From assembly GCA_045660865.1 (NCBI GenBank), contig JAZREP010000021.1, positions 1 through 17,039 of the forward strand: DNA of 17,039 nt, in the 5' to 3' direction. The notes beneath the pieces were generated by a model. The model searched no databases. It saw nothing but the letters and a program-made list of their open reading frames with translations, and was not told the DNA's origin. Source of the stretch: CAZRRV01 sp045660865 (lineage in GTDB: Bacteria > Bacillota > Clostridia > Oscillospirales > Acutalibacteraceae). Within the stretch, counting starts at the first letter, position 1. Each line of letters begins with the position of its first letter. The translations under genes were made by a program, and so were the position numbers. Shown here piece by piece: positions 1-5,733 of this stretch.

Positions 1-28
1 AAACGTGGGGTGAAATCAAGAATGAAGT

Positions 29-133
29 ATGGGGTAAAACATGGGGTGTCATATCACTCAAAAAGATGGGGTAAAATATGGGGTGCCAACTACTGAAAAA
101 GATGGGGTGAAACATGGGGTAAAAGATGGGGCG
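29..133 (+). repeat. G-rich 12-bp periodic repeat (ATGGGGT motif)
   Basis: The heptamer ATGGGGT begins at 29, 41, 66, 78, 102 and 114, with a variant ATGGGGC at 126 and GTGGGGT near 5. Spacings are 12, 25, 12, 24, 12 and 12, so the unit is about 12 bp and keeps a reading frame. In one frame (start 41) it encodes (D/H/Y)-G-V-K tetrapeptides. It could be the low-complexity tail of a gene running in from the left, or non-coding. All frames from base 1 close early: frame 1 at about 96, frame 3 at about 72, and the frame starting at 41 at 226. Confidence 0.6.
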
Positions 134-816
134 TCAATGACGATAGTTAAATGCCGTTTATTAAAAAATGACGTTTATGAATCTCGTCCTCCCCCTTATA
201 GGGTAATTATTGAAAATGACTCATAATCGACATAGGATAACATAAAATGACAACCAAATAACCACTAATTACACTTTTTTAGAAGTACATTAAAGTTATC
301 GATGATTCTCGCTTGCTAATGATCAATAAGAAAAAACTATAGAGATTACCTTTCGTTTCCGATATGATAAGAGTTTTGAGAGGTTTTTTGCGGTTATTTT
401 TGTTTTGAAATTATTGTCATTTTTGAAGCAGAAAATGACACTCTCTTTTTTATTATTTAATTTACATTTTGGGGTTTGGAGTGTCACACTTTCGGTTGCA
501 AATGACAAAAAGATAATTAACTTTTCGAGGTGGGCAAGAGGGGGAGCAATCTGAGCATCCCAAAGGGATGGTCATACAATCATCTCAAACGGTAAATCAT
601 ACGGAAAAATCTCGAAACGTAAGTCATACTCGAATCTCCCGAAATGATAATCATTTAATCTCCACAAATGCAAGTTGATTGCTCATTTATAAAACGATAG
701 TTTTCCCTAAAATTAATCTTCAATTACTCTAAAAGAATCTATAAATTTCATCGGCAAACGATAGTCATTCATCATACAAAAAAAGACACTAACACAAAAA
801 ATTCCAATAAGAGATG
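134..816. other. Long non-coding, AT-rich stretch
   Basis: I see no convincing gene here. The reading frames are short, lack ribosome binding sites and resemble no family. The stretch contains an 8-bp inverted repeat TGACACTC/GAGTGTCA (436-443, 479-486), a small hairpin CATCCC-aaa-GGGATG (556-570), a set of degenerate direct repeats (listed separately), a near-palindrome AAATGAT-a-ATCATTT (642-656), and the decamer AAACGATAGT twice (692-701 and 757-766). This content would suit a regulatory or replication/transfer region of a mobile element, but no function can be assigned. Confidence 0.5.
549..680 (+). repeat. Degenerate iteron-like direct repeats
   Basis: Four units start with ATCTC at 582, 609, 634 and 658 (spacings 27, 25 and 24), and a weaker first unit ATCTG starts at 549. 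The two best copies share the frame ATCTC-AAACG-TAA-TCATAC with small changes (582-602 and 609-629). The third copy contains the AAATGATAATCATTT near-palindrome. Repeats of this size and spacing are typical of protein-binding iterons or partition sites, but conservation is modest. Confidence 0.45.
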
Positions 817-851
817 AACTGCTGTGAGCATTTTGCTTGCGGCAGTTTTTT
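817..851 (+). terminator. Rho-independent terminator
   Basis: A 14-bp stem (817-830 with 834-847; all positions pair, counting G-T wobbles) with a 3-nt loop is followed by a T tract. It terminates plus-strand transcription arriving from the left, so a transcribed unit exists upstream even though no gene is visible in 134-816. Confidence 0.75.
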
Positions 852-983
852 CGTTGTTAATGTTTTCTTGAAATGGCTCAAACACCTATTCATATTTATA
901 TTATGAATTTTAAAACCTAAATTTGAGCCGCCATAGGATTTAGGCACGAAGTTCATTATTAATTTATGAAAGGAGTGAGGACG

Positions 984-1112
984 GTGGACAAAGATTATTA
1001 TGAAGCTAAACTGCGTGAAATTTTAAGCCGCGATGAAAAAACCGAGGCGGAATTGGTACAGACGATAATAGAGTTTATATTATTAAATTATCAATACCAC
1101 ATGAATAAATAG
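984..1112 (+). CDS. Small protein of unknown function, 42 aa
   Basis: A GTG start at 984 follows a strong ribosome site (AAAGGAG at 969-975, 8-nt spacing). The product is a charged, probably helical peptide: an acidic/basic N-terminal half (DKDYYEAKLREIL, then RDEKTEAEL) and a hydrophobic C-terminal half (VQTIIEFILL). I do not recognise the family. It is the first of three tiny genes between the terminator at 817-851 and the serine recombinase. Such short genes commonly accompany recombinases in clostridial elements, so a role in regulation or directionality is possible but unproven. It is too short for coding statistics; the ribosome site is the main support. Confidence 0.5.
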   Translation: MDKDYYEAKLREILSRDEKTEAELVQTIIEFILLNYQYHMNK

Positions 1113-1134
1113 TTTTATAAAATTAAACACCGGT

Positions 1135-1157
1135 CAAATCTGTTGGCGGCAGATTTG
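1135..1157 (+). other. Perfect 8-bp hairpin between two small genes
   Basis: CAAATCTG (1135-1142) and CAGATTTG (1150-1157) flank a 7-nt loop. No T run follows, so it is not a typical terminator. It may stabilise the message or act as a binding site. Confidence 0.4.
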
Positions 1158-1186
1158 ATTTGAAAATAATGAAGGAGTTATTCAAT

Positions 1187-1294
1187 TTGCAAAGTCGGAA
1201 AACATTTGAAGAAATTCGCAGCGCAGGAAGAATAGGAGTGAAGTTTGTCGAAAGGCAGATTTTCGTTAATAAGGAGTCGTTAAACAATTGGTAA
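1187..1294 (+). CDS. Small excisionase-like / DNA-binding protein, 35 aa
   Basis: A TTG start at 1187 lies 9 nt after GAAGGAG (1171-1177). An in-frame ATG at 1169 would add six residues (MKELFN) but has no ribosome site. The product contains SRKTFEEIRSAGRIG, VKFVERQIFVNKE and SLNNW. The segment 'VKFVERQIFVNKESLNNW' resembles the second half of winged-helix excisionase (Xis/MerR-like) domains, where a basic wing precedes an 'xKExLxxW' helix. The protein is shorter than a full excisionase. Its place just upstream of a serine recombinase suits a recombination-directionality or regulatory role. The family call rests on pattern memory and is moderate to weak. Confidence 0.5.
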   Translation: MQSRKTFEEIRSAGRIGVKFVERQIFVNKESLNNW

Positions 1295-1352
1295 ATGCTG
1301 TATAAATGTTTTTCGCAAGGTGAAAAATATCTTATGAAAGGAATGGCAAGTT

Positions 1353-1625
1353 ATGTTAGATTCTTTTAATTTAATAATGTTAAAAAATGTTGCCATTGCC
1401 GATTGTTCTAAAGATAGCCTTGTTGATTTGCATGACGTAAAGATAGACCCGAGTAAATCGGTGGTAGACAAAATGAATGACTATTTTGAGCAAATTAAAA
1501 ACCCTTATCTTTTCAAAGTCGGCGATATGAGAGTGAAGTTAAGTTTCGGCGGAGAACGTTCGTTTACCGATGCTCTTGGAGCAGTTATTTCAAATGGTGC
1601 AAATTACCAAACTAATTTGGGTTGA
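1353..1625 (+). CDS. Small conserved element-borne protein (DUF6870-like), 90 aa
   Basis: ATG at 1353 lies 10 nt after GAAAGGA (1336-1342); a second ATG at 1377 (MLKNVAI) is an alternative start. The C-terminal half carries 'YFEQIKNPYLFKVGD' and 'VKLSFGGERSFTDAL'. I recognise this pattern from short proteins encoded directly upstream of large serine recombinases in clostridial mobile elements, for which I recall the family name DUF6870. The N-terminus has an LVDLHDVKIDP motif that also fits that group. No catalytic residues, signal peptide or membrane segment are visible. Its function is unknown. The conserved position next to the recombinase implies an accessory role in element maintenance or transfer. 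Confidence 0.65.
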   Translation: MLDSFNLIMLKNVAIADCSKDSLVDLHDVKIDPSKSVVDKMNDYFEQIKNPYLFKVGDMRVKLSFGGERSFTDALGAVISNGANYQTNLG

Positions 1626-1634
1626 TTTAAAGTC

Positions 1635-1680
1635 GAAGGTATGGTATACTACGGTTGTGTAGAAAAACGACCATACCTTC
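1635..1680. promoter_or_regulatory. 11-bp inverted repeat around a putative promoter
   Basis: GAAGGTATGGT (1635-1645) and ACCATACCTTC (1670-1680) are perfect inverted copies 24 bp apart. A TATACT hexamer (1645-1650) overlaps the left arm. This suits either an operator over a promoter for the recombinase transcript or the base of a stem-loop. Confidence 0.55.
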
Positions 1681-1682
1681 AT

Positions 1683-1961
1683 ATGGGGCTGACGGAGACC
1701 TAATCCGTTGTGCCCTAAATTGAACAATTTTCCGTTGGTCTTCACTTCATCGCTTGGAATATGATATATTCCTGCACTCTTCAGTTTTGCCCACCAAAAA
1801 ATTCTTTTAATTTTGGGTCGAAGAGTTTATCTCAGCCACCTTTTTTCGAAAGGCGAAGCGTGAGATTTGCAGTAAGGTGTCCACCTTACAAGGATGAACG
1901 CGAGCAAGGCGGGAAAAGGCGGCGAGAGAAACCACAATGTATTAGGTCTCCGCCAGCCCAT
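1683..1961 (+). promoter_or_regulatory. Structured leader of the recombinase gene, bounded by a long inverted repeat
   Basis: The ~355 bp between 1626 and the recombinase start hold no credible gene. An inverted repeat of about 21 bp closes the region: TGGGGCTGACGGAGACC at the left (1684-1700, extending to TAAT at 1704) pairs with GGTCTCCGCCAGCCCA at the right (1945-1960), with one bulge and one mismatch. Inside is a perfect hairpin GTAAGGTG-TC-CACCTTAC (1872-1889). The right arm ends 6 nt before the ribosome site of the recombinase (GGAGG 1967-1971), so folding could gate its translation. A small inserted element is an alternative reading. Confidence 0.55.
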
Positions 1962-1981
1962 AATATGGAGGTTTTAGCTTT

Positions 1982-3691
1982 ATGTCAAATGCTAAATATG
2001 CAGAAATTTTAGAGCAGTCCTCCGTACCAAATAAGGTTTGGAAGACTGCTCTTTATCTTCGTCTTTCCCGTGATGACGGAACTGAGACGGAGAGTAACTC
2101 GATTGCATCGCAACGAGAAATTTTAAAAGAATATTTAAAACGATATCCTGATATGGAACTAGGTGAGATTTATTCAGATGACGGTTACAGCGGTACAAAT
2201 TTTGACCGTCCAGATTTTATTAGAATGATGGAGGACGTTTATTCCGGCAAAATTAACTGTATCGTTGTAAAGGACCTTTCACGTTTTGGGCGAAACTATA
2301 TTGAGATAGGAAATTATCTCGACAATATTTTCGTTCGTCATCGTGTTCGGTTTGTAGCGATAAACAATAATTATGACAATTTAAGCGCAGGTAACAATGT
2401 AGTTAGCAATTTACTAACTTTAAGTATTACCAACGTTACGAACGAAACTCAAGCGGCGAGTACGTCTGTTAACGTGCGAGGAACGCTGAATTTAAGACGT
2501 CAGCAAGGCAAGTTTATCGGTTCTTTTTCTACCTACGGTTACCTAAAAGATCCAGATGATAAACACCACCTTATTATTGACGAGGAAACTGCTCCGATTG
2601 TTCGGATGATTTTTGAACGCTTTATTGCTGGAGAGAGTATCATTGGCATCACAAAAGACCTGAACGAAATGGGTATACCCAATCCGTCAATGTATAAAAA
2701 GCAAAAGGGGCTAAACTACAAGCATCCGTCCGGCAGAAGCAATGACGGTCTGTGGCCCGATAGTTCGGTACGCCGAATTTTACAGAACCGAATGTATGTA
2801 GGCGATATGGTGCAGGGCAAAAATACAACCTATAGTTATAAGATTAAACAATGCCGTGCTATCCCTAAAGATGAGTGGATTATTGTTGAAGGCACTCATG
2901 AGCCGATTATCGACCAAGAAACCTTTGACAATGCACAGGCTCTATTTAATAAACACATTCGTAAAAGTCCCAAAAAGAATAGTGTTGACTTGTTTTCGGG
3001 ACTTGTGCGGTGTGCCGACTGTAAGCGTGTGATGAATAAAAAGACCAATCAGCACCCGTATGCCACTTATCATTATTATCGTTGTGTGACGGCTCGGAAA
3101 CTTAAAAAATCGGCATGTACCAATCACACCATCCGCATTGATAAGTTGGAAGAGGTTGTTCTTTTGACTATTCAAAATATGATTAATACGGCGGTTACAA
3201 TGAGTGATATGCTTGAATTAATAAATAATAACGCTAAAAGGAAAAAGGAATCAAGTCATATTCAAAAAGCATTGAATTCTCAAGTTGCTGAACGAGAGAA
3301 GTTGGTAGCAATGATTGCCGACCTTTATCCTGATTGGAAAAGTGGCGTTATTACTCAAGATGAGTACCAGGTGTTAAAGGAACGGCTAAATGAGAAATTG
3401 AGTGTTCTGGACGAAAAAATTGCCGCACTAAACAAATCGGCAGAGGAGTTCAAAAACGGTATTACCGAAGAGAATGACTTTGTAGCACATTTTAAGAAGT
3501 ACGGTAACATTGAGGCTTTAACAAGACCGTTGATTACCGAACTTGTGCAAGAAATTTTCGTACACGAGGGCGGAGACATTGAGGTTGTGTTCAAATTTCA
3601 AGATGCTTATGCACAGGCAGTTGAATATATTGAACTCAACAAGCAACTTATCGAACCTGAAAAGCCTACAAAAAAGAAAAAAACGGCGTAA
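1982..3691 (+). CDS. Large serine recombinase (TnpX-like site-specific integrase), 569 aa
   Basis: This protein cuts and rejoins DNA through a serine nucleophile to integrate and excise the element. The resolvase/invertase domain (about residues 20-160) shows 'TALYLRLSRDD' with the nucleophile Ser29, and the arginine motifs SQRE, NFDRPDF and DLSRFGRN. The Recombinase domain follows ('GKFIGSFSTYGY..DP', then 'APIVRMIFERF'). A zinc-ribbon-like segment has Cys344/Cys347 and Cys368/Cys379. After it come long charged helices that probably form a coiled coil (about 400-490). The length fits the TnpX group. The start is set by GGAGG at 1967-1971, 10 nt upstream. Oddity: the linker that usually reads like 'NDxYARDxSxKVR' here reads 'TNETQAASTSVNVR', so the usual Arg/Lys-Asp/Glu pair is missing. 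It is transcribed toward a bidirectional terminator shared with the repressor gene. Confidence 0.92.
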   Translation: MSNAKYAEILEQSSVPNKVWKTALYLRLSRDDGTETESNSIASQREILKEYLKRYPDMELGEIYSDDGYSGTNFDRPDFIRMMEDVYSGKINCIVVKDLSRFGRNYIEIGNYLDNIFVRHRVRFVAINNNYDNLSAGNNVVSNLLTLSITNVTNETQAASTSVNVRGTLNLRRQQGKFIGSFSTYGYLKDPDDKHHLIIDEETAPIVRMIFERFIAGESIIGITKDLNEMGIPNPSMYKKQKGLNYKHPSGRSNDGLWPDSSVRRILQNRMYVGDMVQGKNTTYSYKIKQCRAIPKDEWIIVEGTHEPIIDQETFDNAQALFNKHIRKSPKKNSVDLFSGLVRCADCKRVMNKKTNQHPYATYHYYRCVTARKLKKSACTNHTIRIDKLEEVVLLTIQNMINTAVTMSDMLELINNNAKRKKESSHIQKALNSQVAEREKLVAMIADLYPDWKSGVITQDEYQVLKERLNEKLSVLDEKIAALNKSAEEFKNGITEENDFVAHFKKYGNIEALTRPLITELVQEIFVHEGGDIEVVFKFQDAYAQAVEYIELNKQLIEPEKPTKKKKTA

Positions 3692-3695
3692 AGTT

Positions 3696-3728
3696 AAAGC
3701 GTGTGACAGTTTACTGCCACACGCTTTT
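3696..3728. terminator. Bidirectional terminator between recombinase and repressor genes
   Basis: The stem AAAGCGTGTG (3696-3705) pairs with CACACGCTTT (3718-3727), with a 12-nt loop and T/A tracts on both sides. It serves the convergent genes ending at 3691 and 3737. Confidence 0.8.
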
Positions 3729-3736
3729 GCTATTCT

Positions 3737-4393
3737 CTATTTTTTAACAATATCTTTTGCAATTTCATCAAAATACTTTGATGCTATATGTAAGCAAAAT
3801 TCTTTCATCATTTCCATATTTTCTTCTTTGCCACCATAGATTTTGCCTGTGATAGGAGATTCCAATTCTACCATAAAATCTTGTAAAATTGCCATTGTAT
3901 CATTACCGCACGCAATATCTTTATATCTTTTAATATATTGCAGTAATATGCCAAATCGTTCGTGCGAAATTAAGTCGTTCAAAAGTTTAAGAGTAATTTT
4001 GCCTTGTGCCATATTATATGGAACAATTTCTTTTTCGTAGTCGAAACCAATTGCCTCATAATCCTTTTTCATAAAATTGGTTTTACCGGTTGCGATAAGT
4101 TGCAAGCCGGCAAAGAATTTCATTGTATCATCGGTAAGTCCAAGTTGATCAGCAGTTAAGTTTGAACTTTTATCCTCGCGAATATCGCTAAGTCCTACTA
4201 AATAATCACAAGAAACGCCTAAATACTCAGCCATTTTTCCTGCAAGAGCAATATCGGGATTGCGTTTTCCCAAAATATAGAAATTAATGCTTTGCCGAGA
4301 ACAATTTACCGCCTCGGCAAATTCTCCTTGCGAAATTCCTTTTTCCAAAAGCAGTTGATCCAATCGCTGTCCAAAAATTTGTTGCATTTCCAT
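3737..4393 (-). CDS. Cro/CI-type helix-turn-helix transcriptional regulator, 218 aa
   Basis: The N-terminal HTH_3 domain (about residues 7-66) is clear: 'FGQRLDQLLLEKGISQGEFAE' starts it, followed by a 'NCSRQSINFYILGKRNPD' recognition helix and 'LAEYLGVSCDYLVGLS'-type closing helices (here AEYLGVSCDYLVGLS). The C-terminal ~150 residues are mostly helical, ending 'ASKYFDEIAKDIVKK', and match no family I can name. No protease (LexA-like) or metallopeptidase motif is visible, so it is not an SOS-cleavable repressor. The start is fixed by GGAGG at 4402-4406, 8 nt upstream. It is divergent from the toxin-like operon, and a 9-bp inverted repeat (4418-4448) sits between them, so it probably represses itself and/or that operon. 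The HTH assignment is strong; the target is inferred. Confidence 0.85.
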   Translation of the reverse strand: MEMQQIFGQRLDQLLLEKGISQGEFAEAVNCSRQSINFYILGKRNPDIALAGKMAEYLGVSCDYLVGLSDIREDKSSNLTADQLGLTDDTMKFFAGLQLIATGKTNFMKKDYEAIGFDYEKEIVPYNMAQGKITLKLLNDLISHERFGILLQYIKRYKDIACGNDTMAILQDFMVELESPITGKIYGGKEENMEMMKEFCLHIASKYFDEIAKDIVKK

Positions 4394-4417
4394 ATTAAAA
4401 ACCTCCGAAAGTATATA

Positions 4418-4448
4418 TTTGTAGCAACGTACCGAAATATGCTACAAA
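4418..4448. promoter_or_regulatory. Putative operator of the HTH regulator
   Basis: TTTGTAGCA (4418-4426) and TGCTACAAA (4440-4448) form a perfect 9-bp inverted repeat with a 13-bp spacer. It lies 25 bp upstream of the repressor start and directly before the -35 of the divergent operon. A half-site-like TAGCAACAAAA follows near 4488, just after that promoter. The placement is right for a repressor controlling both directions. Confidence 0.55.
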
Positions 4449-4452
4449 ACCA

Positions 4453-4481
4453 TTGACAAATTAACAATTGTGGCATATACT
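4453..4481 (+). promoter_or_regulatory. Sigma-A promoter of the toxin-like operon
   Basis: A consensus -35 TTGACA (4453-4458) is followed at exactly 17 bp by TATACT (4476-4481). A TATAAT at 4483-4488 overlaps as an alternative -10 but is poorly spaced. The 5' leader to the TTG start at 4583 is about 95 nt. Confidence 0.75.
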
Positions 4482-4582
4482 ATATAATAGCAACAAAAAT
4501 ATAAATTGTCAAGTCTTTTGCGCGCGAAGATTAAATCTATACTTTTGTGCTAAAGAATGTTATAATACGAAAGGAGAAAAAA

Positions 4583-5140
4583 TTGGATTACTTATCAGAA
4601 ATTATTAAAGCGGCAATTTGGGGAGAAAAACCACCCGAAGCACCCAAATGGAATAAATGGTTGCACAGAAACTTAAGTGATAATCATTGCGAAGAATGTT
4701 TGATGCTTCACGAATGCTGGTTTGAACAGGAGAAAACGCCAAAATGGCCGCACCATCCATTTTGTCATTGTGTTTTGGAAGATATTCCATATAACGACGT
4801 CCTAACCAAAAGTACATCCGACAGCGCTTATAGTAAATTTGATCCTTACTTGTTCAATACCGAAGGCAAATATCCTCATAACAAAGAAAAGTTATTTAAA
4901 GAATGGGGATATACAGTTATAGATTCAAAGTGGTTGCAGAGTGAAATTAATAAACAAGGGTTAGAAAAATATATTTCGGGCAATTATATGTTAGGTAAAT
5001 TGAATAAAGACGGGCAACGAATTAGTATTCGAATTGAAATTCCAAGAAAAGATAAAGCGGAAAATGTATCTTTTATTACCGGATGGATGGTTTATCCAAA
5101 TGGAAAAATACAATTAATAACACCATATGGAGGTAAATGA
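4583..5140 (+). CDS. MuF-tail-like protein with C-terminal toxin-like domain, 185 aa
   Basis: The start is TTG at 4583, with AAGGAG at 4571-4576; the in-frame ATG at 4547 has no ribosome site. Residues 23-66 resemble the end of phage Mu F/SPP1 gp7 head-morphogenesis domains: Cys36-x-x-Cys39, then 'WPHHPFCHCVLED' (Cys61, Cys63), a probable metal site. Residues 84-185 form a separate domain with 'LFKEWGYTVID', 'LEKYISGNYMLGKLNKDGQR', 'IRIEIPRKDK' and the ending 'GWMVYPNGKIQLITPYGG'. I recall this ending from C-terminal toxin modules of MuF and contact-dependent-inhibition proteins, but cannot name the family or reaction securely. No signal peptide or capsid gene is present, so it is an orphan tail plus effector. 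It is 1 nt from two immunity-like genes, which supports the toxin reading. Confidence 0.6.
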   Translation: MDYLSEIIKAAIWGEKPPEAPKWNKWLHRNLSDNHCEECLMLHECWFEQEKTPKWPHHPFCHCVLEDIPYNDVLTKSTSDSAYSKFDPYLFNTEGKYPHNKEKLFKEWGYTVIDSKWLQSEINKQGLEKYISGNYMLGKLNKDGQRISIRIEIPRKDKAENVSFITGWMVYPNGKIQLITPYGGK

Positions 5141-5141
5141 T

Positions 5142-5390
5142 ATGAAAGAAATGGATGCTGTGCGTATCACAGTAGAAAAAAACGAATACGCCAAAGATGG
5201 TGTTCACAAGGGTATGTACGGATGGATATGTTTGGAGCAAAGAGTTCAAAACTATTGGTTAGTTAATTTCCCTCAATGCGGTGAGAAAGACGATATTGCA
5301 ACAATTTCGATACACGAAGATGATATGGAAGTTGTGCCAATAATGCACGCTATTGTTAACGAACAAATAAAAGCGAAATTTGGGGATTAA
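5142..5390 (+). CDS. Putative immunity protein A, 82 aa
   Basis: ATG at 5142 is chosen over an upstream ATG at 5127 because GGAGG (5129-5133) lies 8 nt before it, and because it aligns end to end with the next gene. It begins 1 nt after the toxin-like gene stops, so the two are co-transcribed and probably translationally coupled. The small soluble protein has 'DAVRITVEKNEYAKDGVHKG' near the N-terminus, a tryptophan-rich middle and the ending 'VNEQIKAKFGD'. The VEK-x-x-Y-AKDGVHKGM-x-G motif suggests a compact beta domain (SH3-like), but I cannot name a family. The position behind a toxin-like gene, the small acidic product and the tandem duplication all suit an immunity protein; this is inference. 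Confidence 0.65.
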   Translation: MKEMDAVRITVEKNEYAKDGVHKGMYGWICLEQRVQNYWLVNFPQCGEKDDIATISIHEDDMEVVPIMHAIVNEQIKAKFGD

Positions 5391-5440
5391 ACTACCAAGC
5401 ATTTTTATTGAATCTAATAATTTTTGGAGAAAGAATTAAA

Positions 5441-5689
5441 TTGAAATATCTTGACTGCGTAGAAGTAATTGTTGAAAAAGAACAATATGCTAAAGACGGT
5501 GTTCATAAAGGTATGCAAGGCGTTATTTGGTTAGAAGAATCAATTGATGGAACTTGGGATGTATTTTTTGATTTATGGGGTGAGCATGCACCAATTGGTG
5601 ATATAGCCATAAAAGAGGAAGATTTAAAGCTCATACCTAAAATGGACGCAAGAATTAACGAAAAAATCAAAGCTCAATTTGGCGACTAA
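5441..5689 (+). CDS. Putative immunity protein B, paralogue of A, 82 aa
   Basis: TTG at 5441 follows GGAGAAAG (5426-5433). The in-frame ATG at 5408 lacks a ribosome site and would add 11 residues that the paralogue lacks. From TTG both proteins are 82 residues and align without gaps, with about 42 identical positions (51%), concentrated in VEK-x-x-YAKDGVHKGM and the C-terminal IKA-x-FGD. The middle (residues 31-58) is the divergent part, which is where a partner-specific surface might lie. A 50-nt gap separates it from gene A, and a strong terminator follows directly, so it closes the operon. It is probably a second immunity protein with different specificity, or a decayed or orphan copy. Confidence 0.65.
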   Translation: MKYLDCVEVIVEKEQYAKDGVHKGMQGVIWLEESIDGTWDVFFDLWGEHAPIGDIAIKEEDLKLIPKMDARINEKIKAQFGD

Positions 5690-5693
5690 AAGT

Positions 5694-5730
5694 TTACCCC
5701 TGCGAACAACATTTTGTTTCGCAGGGGTAA
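5694..5730. terminator. Bidirectional terminator
   Basis: TTACCCCTGCGAA (5694-5706) pairs perfectly with TTCGCAGGGGTAA (5718-5730). It sits between the convergent immunity-like operon and the DUF2716 gene. Confidence 0.8.
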
Positions 5731-5733
5731 TAA

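Noticed and set aside
41..226. 61-residue frame over the G-rich repeats
   Set aside because: It has no ribosome site, the sequence is driven by the 12-bp repeat, and the remainder resembles no family; annotated as a repeat instead.
323..508. 61-residue minus-strand frame
   Set aside because: AT-rich composition, no ribosome site and no recognisable motif; probably chance.
549..680. CRISPR array
   Set aside because: The repeats are degenerate and spaced 24-27 bp start to start, leaving no room for unique spacers, and no cas gene is nearby.
1761..2012. 83-residue frame overlapping the recombinase start
   Set aside because: It runs through the structured leader and the recombinase ribosome site, has unnatural composition (Pro/Arg rich) and no ribosome site of its own.
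4561..4566. TATAAT as a second promoter for the toxin-like gene
   Set aside because: It would start transcription inside the ribosome site, and there is no matching -35; the promoter at 4453-4481 is far better.
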